Part shown: in pieces, positions 14,334 to 19,051 of the stretch
Layout of the letters: each line of letters begins with the position of its first letter
How positions within the stretch are numbered: the stretch's first letter is position 1
NCBI GenBank assembly: GCA_016931085.1
Contig: JAFGFO010000472.1
Span: forward strand, 1-19,051
Reading direction: 5' to 3'
DNA: 19,051 bases
From: Thermoflexales bacterium
GTDB lineage: Bacteria; Chloroflexota; Anaerolineae; Fen-1058
Translations under genes and position numbers: made by a program
Notes under the pieces: generated by a model
The model's input: the letters and a program-made list of their open reading frames with translations, nothing else
What the model was told of the DNA's origin: nothing
Database searches by the model: none

Positions 14334-17300
14334 CGCCTTGTCTCCGCTTCGCGTCCCCTCTCTATCTGTTCCCTGGCTTCCTCCGCCTCCTTCTCCGCCC
14401 CCAGCTCGCCAAACAACGCCGCCGCCCGCTCCAGGTGGACCGTCCCCTCCTCCCCGCGCCCCGGCTGCTCCGCCAGCAGCACGCCCAAGGCGTACAAGCT
14501 GCGCGCCAGCTCCAGCTTGCTTTCGGTCTGGGTCAGCAGCTCCAGGCTGGTTTGCAGCGCGGCTGCCGCTTCTTCGCTAAGTCCCTGGCGGGCCAGGATT
14601 TGGCCGCGGATGCGCTGTACCGTGCCCTGGTTTTCCAGGTTGCCGGCCTCGGTTGCCAGCTCAAGCGAACTGTTGGCGTACCGCATCGCGGCGTCTGCCT
14701 TGTCCTCAGCCAGCTCGACCTGGGCCAGCAGCCAGTAGGCCTCGACCAGCTCGGCCTTGGCCTCAAGCCGGCCCAGCGTTTCGACCGCCGTCCCAAGATA
14801 CTGGCGTGCCAGGCGATAGTCATGCTGGGCGTGGTAGACCTCACCCAGGTTGATGTAGGTCTGGCCCATCCCCCACGCGTCGCCGATGCGCTGGCGCAGC
14901 GCCAGGCTCTGCCGGTAGTGCTCGACCGCCTGGGCATAATCGGCAGCCTGGTAGCTCAGCACGCCCAGGTTGTTGTAGCAGAATGCCATCACAGAGCTGT
15001 AGCCGAGTTTTTGGCTGATTTCCAGGCTGCGCTGCACGTACTCACCTGCAGCGGCGTAATCGCCCCGCCCCCAATATGGGATGGCCAGGTTGTTGTAGGC
15101 GCGAGCTAACTCTTGCAGGTCGCCAATCTGCTCACGGAGTCGGGCGCTGCGCTGATAAAACTCGGCCGCCTGTGAATAATTACCTTGACTGGAATGAATC
15201 GTGCCCATGGTGTTGTACAACTCAGCTTCGTCCTTGGCTCTCGCCTCGTCCCTGGGCAAATCGGACAGCACGAACAGCCCCTGCCCGCACAGTGTCATCG
15301 CCTGGTCGAAGTTCCCCTGCCGGGTGCGCACCCAGCCCATCAGGCTGTACAGGCGCGCCATCTCGGGGCAGTGCTCGTCGCCCTCCAACGCGGCCCGCCC
15401 CTGCTCCAGGTAACCCAACGCCTCGTCAAACTTGCCTTGCAGCTCGCAGGCCTTGGCCATCTTGCGCCACAGATCCGCCTGCTTGAAATTCGCAATTCGC
15501 AATTCGCAATTCGCAATTTTATAGTGCTCGATCGCCTCCGGGTAGCGCCCGACCAGCGTGCACACGTCGCCGGCCGCCTCGCGCGCCGCCAGGACTTGCT
15601 CTTCTACACCTTCCAGCCCCGCGCTCTCGGCGATCTCCAACGCGCGGGCGTAGTAAGCCAGGGCGGCCTCGTTGGCGTACTCGTCGCGCGCGCGCTCGCC
15701 GGCTCGCAGCGCGTAGGCAAAGGCCTTGTCCCAGGCATGACCTTGGTCAAAGTGGCGCGCAAGCTCCCCATAGTGCTCGGCCAGGCCGCTCGCGTGGCGC
15801 GCCTCGAGATACTCGCCGATGCGGCGGTGCAGCTCGCGCCGGCGGGCGTACAGCAGGCTCTCGTAGGCCACTTCCTGGGTCAGCGTGTGCTTGAACAGGT
15901 ACTCCCTCTCCGGCTCGGCCCGCCCCGGCAGCGTCAGCTCCAGCCGGACCAACTCCTCCAGCCGGCCCGGCAGCGTGCCGTCCAGGTCGCCGTAGGGGTA
16001 GACCGAGTCCAGCACCGGGTAGGCGAAGGTGCGGCCGACGACGGCGGCGACTTGCAGCACGCGCCGGTTGACCTCTTCCAGGCGGTCCACCCGGCTCATC
16101 AGCAGCCCCTGCAGCGTGGAGGGTACCCCCTCCACGTCGATCGTTCCCGCCAGTGCCCAATGCCCTTCCGCGTCCGCCCGGGCCTGGCCGGTCTCGACCA
16201 GTGTCCGCATCACCTCTTCCAGGAAGAGGGGATTGCCCTGGGCGCGCTCCACCACCGGCGCGCACAGGTCGTCACCCGAGTGACCGCTGCCCAGGATGGC
16301 GTGCACCAGTTGGCGGCTTTCGCCCTCGTCCAGCTCGGCCAGGCTGATGGCGGTGCAGTGGGCCAAAGTCTGGCACTCGGCTAAGCGAGCTGCCAGGGGC
16401 GAGTCCTCCGCTTCCGGGCGGTAAATGACGACCAGCAGCACTTGCGTCTCGGCCACGTTACGTGCCAGGTACGATAGCAAGTCCAGTGAGGTCTCGTCGG
16501 CCCACTGCATATCGTCGGTGACGATCATCAACGGCGACCGGCCGGCGCGTGCCTGGAGCACTTGCAGTGTCAGGTCGAAAAAACGCTCGCGGCGCAGGCG
16601 CGGATCGAGAGACGTCGTCAGCTCGTTGTCGGGCACCTCCACGTTCAGCACGCTGCCCGCCACCGGCGCCCAGTCGGCCTGGCCGATTGCGGACAGCCGG
16701 GCCTCCAACTGCTCGCGCTTGCTGCCCGCCGAGGTCTCGAGGCTTTCCTCGACCCCATACAACGCGCGCAGGATGCCCAGCCAGGGCCGGTAGGGCACGC
16801 CGCGCTCGTAGGACAGCGCCTCGCCGCGCAGGATCGCTGCCCCGCGTGCGCGGCCGTACTCTTCGGCCTCCTCGACCAGGCGGGTCTTGCCCACCCCGGC
16901 TTCGCCGCACAGCCCGGCTACGGCCCCGCGCCCGGCCAGCGCCGCGTCGAGCAGCCCGCGCAGCGTGTCCAGCTCGGCCTGCCGGCCGACAAAGGTGGCG
17001 CGGTGGCGTGCCGCCGGCGCGGCCTCGCGGCGGGTTGTCCCCAGCACGGCATAGTTGGCCACTGGCTGGCTTTTGCCCTTGACGCGCACCGGCTCGCGCT
17101 CCTCCAGTTCGAACTGCCCGCGCACGTGGCCGGCCGTGGACGCGCTGATCAGCACCAGGCCCTCGCCGGCCACGCCCATCAGGCGCGAGCTGAGGTTGAC
17201 CTCGTCGCCCATCACGGTGTATTCCTGCCGGGCGGCTGAGCCGAGATTGCCGGCGAACACGTAGCCGGTGTTGACGCCCACGCGCTGCTTGAGCGTGAAC

Positions 17301-18562
17301 TCGCCCCCGCTCGTTTGCAAGCATGCAAATTCGGCGGCTGCCGCTTGCATGTCCAACGCGGCGTGCACGGCGCGGGCCGGGTCGTCCTCGTGGGCGCGCG
17401 GCGCGCCAAAGATGGCCATGACGCGGTAGCCCACGGCGTACGAGTCGATCTTGTTGACGATACCGTCGTACTTTTCGACCACGGCCTGCATGGCGGTGTA
17501 ATGCTGGTTGAGGATCTCGGTCAGCTCGTCGGCGTGGTCGGGCGCTAACGCCTGGATCATCTCGTCGATGCCGTAAAAGTTGGCAAAGGCGATCGTGGCC
17601 AGGCGGTGTTCGCCCTCGGCGCTGACCTGATCGCCCCCCTCCCGCAGCGAAGGTCCCTCGCGTAACGAGGGGGGCGAGGCGACGATGCGCGCCAGAAGAC
17701 TTTCAGGCAAATAGGGGGAGAGGGCGTCCAACTGGGCGAGAAGGGTTTCGAGATTTTTGATTTTTGATTTTTGATTTTTGATTTCGAAATTCGAAATTCG
17801 AATTTCGAATTTCGAATTTCGAATTTCATCCGCGATCCGCCAGTAGCCTTCCTCGACGGGCTCGACCGTCACCGCCTCCCCGGCTGCCTGGCGCGTGGCC
17901 TCATCCATGACGATGCTGCCGGCCTCCGCGATGTGCTCGGCGTGCGCCATGCCGGTCAAGGCCGGGCCCATCACGGCGAACTCTAGCCGCTCGGGCGTGC
18001 CCAGGCTGGCGGTGAACAGCAGCCCGCTGCCCAGGCCGATCTTGATGCGCAGGCTGAATACCCCCTGCGGGGTTTGGATTTCGGCGAACTGTCCCATGGC
18101 CTCCTGCATCGCCTGCGAGGCGCGGCAGGCGTTGGCCGCCCCGCCCTCGTCCAGGAAGGCGACCAGCATGGCGTCCCCGCCGAACTTGAACAGGTCGCCG
18201 CCGTGGGCCATGGCGATGCTGAGCATGGTCTCGAAGTAATGGTTGATGATGCCGGTGATGACCTCGGCGCCCTCGCGGCCCAGGGCGGACAGGCGCTCGG
18301 ACATGGCGGTAAAGCCGGACACGTCGGCGAACATCAGCGTGCCGTGGGCGAACTCGCCATGTACCGCCGGCTCGGGGGCTCCGGCCTGGACGGCGGCCAG
18401 GCGGGCGCGCGCGATCCTGGCCGGCAGGTAGGGGAGGATGTCGTGCAGCACGGCCTGCAGGTGGGCCGCGCAGCGCTTTTGCGCGGCCTTGGAGCGGCTG
18501 CGCAGTCCGGCGTGCAGGTGCGCCGGCAGGTAGCGTTGGGCAGAGTCGAGATCGACGCTCAT
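14330..18562 (-). CDS. Soluble adenylyl cyclase-like protein: two cyclase domains, AAA ATPase, TPRs
   Basis: A 1410-residue cytoplasmic signalling protein. Order: helical N-terminus (1-70), cyclase domain C1 (about 72-235), linker, cyclase domain C2 (about 320-480), STAND/AAA-like ATPase (Walker A GEAGVGKT at 554-561, Walker B LMIVTDDMQWAD about 679-690), helical region, TPR repeats (about 1000-1390). C1 holds both metal-binding Asp (D80 in FADVSGFT, D130 in KFGGD) but lacks the transition-state Asn/Arg (T204, H208). C2 lacks the Asp (N329, Y376) but has K372, T450, N457 and R461 in EYTVMGDEVNLSSRLM. Together they can make one complete site, as in mammalian soluble adenylyl cyclase; Lys/Thr suggest ATP specificity and cAMP as product. 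ATG 18562 has GGAGGATAGG before it. Three short repeat elements lie in frame, two in the C1-C2 linker and one among the TPRs. Confidence 0.93.
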   Translation of the reverse strand: MSVDLDSAQRYLPAHLHAGLRSRSKAAQKRCAAHLQAVLHDILPYLPARIARARLAAVQAGAPEPAVHGEFAHGTLMFADVSGFTAMSERLSALGREGAEVITGIINHYFETMLSIAMAHGGDLFKFGGDAMLVAFLDEGGAANACRASQAMQEAMGQFAEIQTPQGVFSLRIKIGLGSGLLFTASLGTPERLEFAVMGPALTGMAHAEHIAEAGSIVMDEATRQAAGEAVTVEPVEEGYWRIADEIRNSKFEIRISNFEIKNQKSKIKNLETLLAQLDALSPYLPESLLARIVASPPSLREGPSLREGGDQVSAEGEHRLATIAFANFYGIDEMIQALAPDHADELTEILNQHYTAMQAVVEKYDGIVNKIDSYAVGYRVMAIFGAPRAHEDDPARAVHAALDMQAAAAEFACLQTSGGEFTLKQRVGVNTGYVFAGNLGSAARQEYTVMGDEVNLSSRLMGVAGEGLVLISASTAGHVRGQFELEEREPVRVKGKSQPVANYAVLGTTRREAAPAARHRATFVGRQAELDTLRGLLDAALAGRGAVAGLCGEAGVGKTRLVEEAEEYGRARGAAILRGEALSYERGVPYRPWLGILRALYGVEESLETSAGSKREQLEARLSAIGQADWAPVAGSVLNVEVPDNELTTSLDPRLRRERFFDLTLQVLQARAGRSPLMIVTDDMQWADETSLDLLSYLARNVAETQVLLVVIYRPEAEDSPLAARLAECQTLAHCTAISLAELDEGESRQLVHAILGSGHSGDDLCAPVVERAQGNPLFLEEVMRTLVETGQARADAEGHWALAGTIDVEGVPSTLQGLLMSRVDRLEEVNRRVLQVAAVVGRTFAYPVLDSVYPYGDLDGTLPGRLEELVRLELTLPGRAEPEREYLFKHTLTQEVAYESLLYARRRELHRRIGEYLEARHASGLAEHYGELARHFDQGHAWDKAFAYALRAGERARDEYANEAALAYYARALEIAESAGLEGVEEQVLAAREAAGDVCTLVGRYPEAIEHYKIANCELRIANFKQADLWRKMAKACELQGKFDEALGYLEQGRAALEGDEHCPEMARLYSLMGWVRTRQGNFDQAMTLCGQGLFVLSDLPRDEARAKDEAELYNTMGTIHSSQGNYSQAAEFYQRSARLREQIGDLQELARAYNNLAIPYWGRGDYAAAGEYVQRSLEISQKLGYSSVMAFCYNNLGVLSYQAADYAQAVEHYRQSLALRQRIGDAWGMGQTYINLGEVYHAQHDYRLARQYLGTAVETLGRLEAKAELVEAYWLLAQVELAEDKADAAMRYANSSLELATEAGNLENQGTVQRIRGQILARQGLSEEAAAALQTSLELLTQTESKLELARSLYALGVLLAEQPGRGEEGTVHLERAAALFGELGAEKEAEEAREQIERGREAETRR
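15487..15520 (-). repeat. Heptamer array aattcgc, 4 copies, in the TPR region
   Basis: Four perfect tandem copies of aattcgc (15487-15514) plus aatttt. On the coding strand it encodes KIANCELRIANF at about residues 1015-1026, interrupting a TPR between EAIEHY and LWRKMAKACE. No stop arises in any frame of this heptamer. Confidence 0.88.
17631..17677. repeat. In-frame palindromic element in the cyclase linker
   Basis: Perfect terminal arms tcgccccccct(c) (17631-17641) and gaggggggcga (17667-17677), with internal cctcg/cgagg pairing. On the coding strand it encodes SPPSLREGPSLREGG, a low-complexity string typical of translated dispersed palindromes, at about residues 296-311 in the C1-C2 linker. 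Confidence 0.7.
17752..17827 (-). repeat. Compound heptamer array, 11 units, in the cyclase linker
   Basis: Strict 7-base period for 76 bases: four gattttt units, then gatttcg, two aaattcg, three aatttcg and a partial aattt(ca). The unit changes along the array while the period stays at 7. On the coding strand it encodes about residues 246-271 (KFEIRISNFEIKNQKSKIK), between C1 and C2. It is strongly AT-rich within a GC-rich gene. Confidence 0.9.
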
Positions 18563-18579
18563 CCTATCCTCCGGCTTGC

Positions 18580-18588
18580 ATTGTATCA
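18580..18588 (-). promoter_or_regulatory. Extended -10 promoter of the cyclase operon
   Basis: Minus-strand TGATACAAT gives a -10 TACAAT with the TG extension, 17 bases before ATG 18562. Transcription would start close to the Shine-Dalgarno (18565-18572), giving a very short leader. It matches the extended -10 of the MBL gene in form. No clear -35 box. Confidence 0.55.
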
Positions 18589-18710
18589 CATGAGGGGAGG
18601 AGAGACAAGGGGGCGGGACGCAGGGCATTCGAAGCGAAAGGCAATTGCGGGCATACATCCCCCACAATGGCGTCATTTTGCAGCCTGGCGCCCCACTTAC
18701 CTCCCCGAAA

Positions 18711-18737
18711 GTAGGGGCGGTTCGCGAACCGCCCTAC
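18711..18737. repeat. GTAGGGG palindromic element, copy 3
   Basis: gtagg, then a perfect 18-base palindrome ggcggttcg/cgaaccgcc (18716-18733), then ctac; one C is missing from the right arm relative to the left. A lone half-arm gcccctac lies at 18781-18788. It stands between the divergent cyclase operon and the 65-residue gene. Confidence 0.75.
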
Positions 18738-18812
18738 GGGAGGTTGCCCCACTTGAACGACTTGCTACGAATGCCCGGTTGCCCCTACATTTTGAGAAGA
18801 TACAAATTAGGG

Positions 18813-18818
18813 TATAAT
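18813..18818 (+). promoter_or_regulatory. -10 box upstream of the small gene pair
   Basis: Perfect TATAAT 23 bases before ATG 18841. The best -35 candidate TTGAGA (18792-18797) gives a spacer of only 15 bases, so the -35 assignment is weak. aggagagg follows at 18819-18826, somewhat far from the ATG. Confidence 0.55.
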
Positions 18819-18840
18819 AGGAGAGGAAAAGGCAGTTCGT

Positions 18841-19038
18841 ATGAACACAACATCAAACATTCAGAAATCGTACATCAAGGTCAAGCTGCAAGATCAGACG
18901 AATGATTTTGCCTATTGGCAGACGCAATCCTACCAGGTCCGCCTTGCCACATTAGAACAAATCCGACAAGAGTTCCATCGCTGGAGGTACGGTGCTGAAC
19001 CAAGATTTCAAAGAGTTTATTCAATCGCTAAACGATAA
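18841..19038 (+). CDS. Small protein preceding a nucleotidyltransferase (antitoxin-like)
   Basis: A 65-residue protein with N-terminal KSYIKVKLQDQTNDFAYWQ and C-terminal FHRWRYGAEPRFQRVYSIAKR. I recognise this as a small family (DFxYWQ...SY..RL...E..R..F.RW.Y...P.FQRVY.I.KR) that is regularly encoded directly before AbiEii/MNT-type nucleotidyltransferases. Its function is unproven; the position and the 47-base overlap with the next gene suggest a toxin-antitoxin-type pair, with this as a candidate antitoxin or accessory protein. It is rich in aromatic and basic residues and has no membrane segment. A TATAAT box lies upstream. Base composition is markedly lower in GC than the rest of the window, consistent with horizontal transfer. 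Confidence 0.85.
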   Translation: MNTTSNIQKSYIKVKLQDQTNDFAYWQTQSYQVRLATLEQIRQEFHRWRYGAEPRFQRVYSIAKR

Positions 19039-19051
19039 CCACGTCCGTTAC
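18992..19051 (+). CDS. Nucleotidyltransferase (AbiEii/MNT-like), N-terminus only
   Basis: GTG at 18992 opens a frame that runs off the window: MLNQDFKEFIQSLNDNHVRY, 20 residues. This is the typical first helix of small nucleotidyltransferases whose next strand reads like LVIGGYAVAFHG, which would start just beyond the edge. GGAGG (18983-18987) lies at ideal spacing. It overlaps the preceding gene by 47 bases in a different frame, so the two are probably translationally coupled. The catalytic motif is outside the window, so the identification rests on this short N-terminus and on the partner gene. Confidence 0.72.
   Translation, partial: MLNQDFKEFIQSLNDNHVRY

Noticed and set aside
17752..17827. 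CRISPR array or replication iterons suggested by tandem repeats
   Set aside because: Units are 7 bases without spacers, and they are translated inside a cyclase gene.
18645..18905. 86-residue frame covering the region upstream of and overlapping the small gene pair
   Set aside because: It translates the palindromic repeat and promoter region and overlaps the better-supported 65-residue gene in another frame.

Overview
The window is a compact, GC-rich bacterial segment. It most resembles a Chloroflexota (Anaerolineae-like) or similar environmental genome. This assignment is inferred from gene style: a giant secreted beta-sandwich protein, a cyclase-ATPase-TPR fusion, FmdB and CsoR-family small proteins, and many short dispersed repeats. 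No rRNA, tRNA or CRISPR array was seen.

Layout. (1) 1-4585, rightward: the 3' part of a DNA gyrase/topoisomerase IV subunit A gene, a GT4 glycosyltransferase, and a pyrimidine-nucleoside (thymidine) phosphorylase. (2) 4567-7183, leftward: an RNase Z-like metallo-beta-lactamase hydrolase with its own promoter. Upstream of it lies a small-gene cluster, in transcription order FmdB zinc ribbon, CsoR-family repressor, double-cluster ferredoxin, OsmC-like protein, membrane-anchored thioredoxin. The cluster starts from a near-consensus promoter (7225-7253) whose -10 box lies inside an inverted repeat. (3) 7517-13555, rightward: a 2012-residue secreted protein made of about 18 modules of about 97 residues. 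(4) 13654-18562, leftward: a 1410-residue double-cyclase/ATPase/TPR protein, then a DUF5674-like protein and a small unknown protein, joined by ATGA overlaps. (5) 18841-19051, rightward: a 65-residue protein overlapping the start of a nucleotidyltransferase gene, resembling a toxin-antitoxin-type pair.

Most notable result. The thioredoxin gene (complement 5530-5952) reads through an in-frame TGA exactly at the first cysteine of the CxxC active site, giving U-S-A-C. A hairpin directly after the TGA fits the bacterial SECIS pattern: 8-bp apical stem, GUG loop, 27 nt between UGA and loop, plus an 8-bp basal stem. An ordinary gene caller would leave a 71-residue fragment. The cluster's CsoR-family repressor keeps the two family cysteines but has Tyr where copper sensors have His, as in persulfide-sensing CstR proteins. 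Together the genes look like a thiol/persulfide redox operon with a selenocysteine thioredoxin.

Other themes. Tandem heptanucleotide arrays recur in and at the ends of genes. They were tolerated in frame in the cyclase (two arrays) and glycosyltransferase, and they supply the stop codons of the gyrase and glycosyltransferase genes. In the glycosyltransferase array, the two copies that would place TAA in frame are the two that read CAA. A second repeat family, GTAGGGG...CCCCTAC palindromes, occupies three intergenic regions. The cyclase resembles mammalian soluble adenylyl cyclase in domain order and in how catalytic residues are split between its two cyclase domains.
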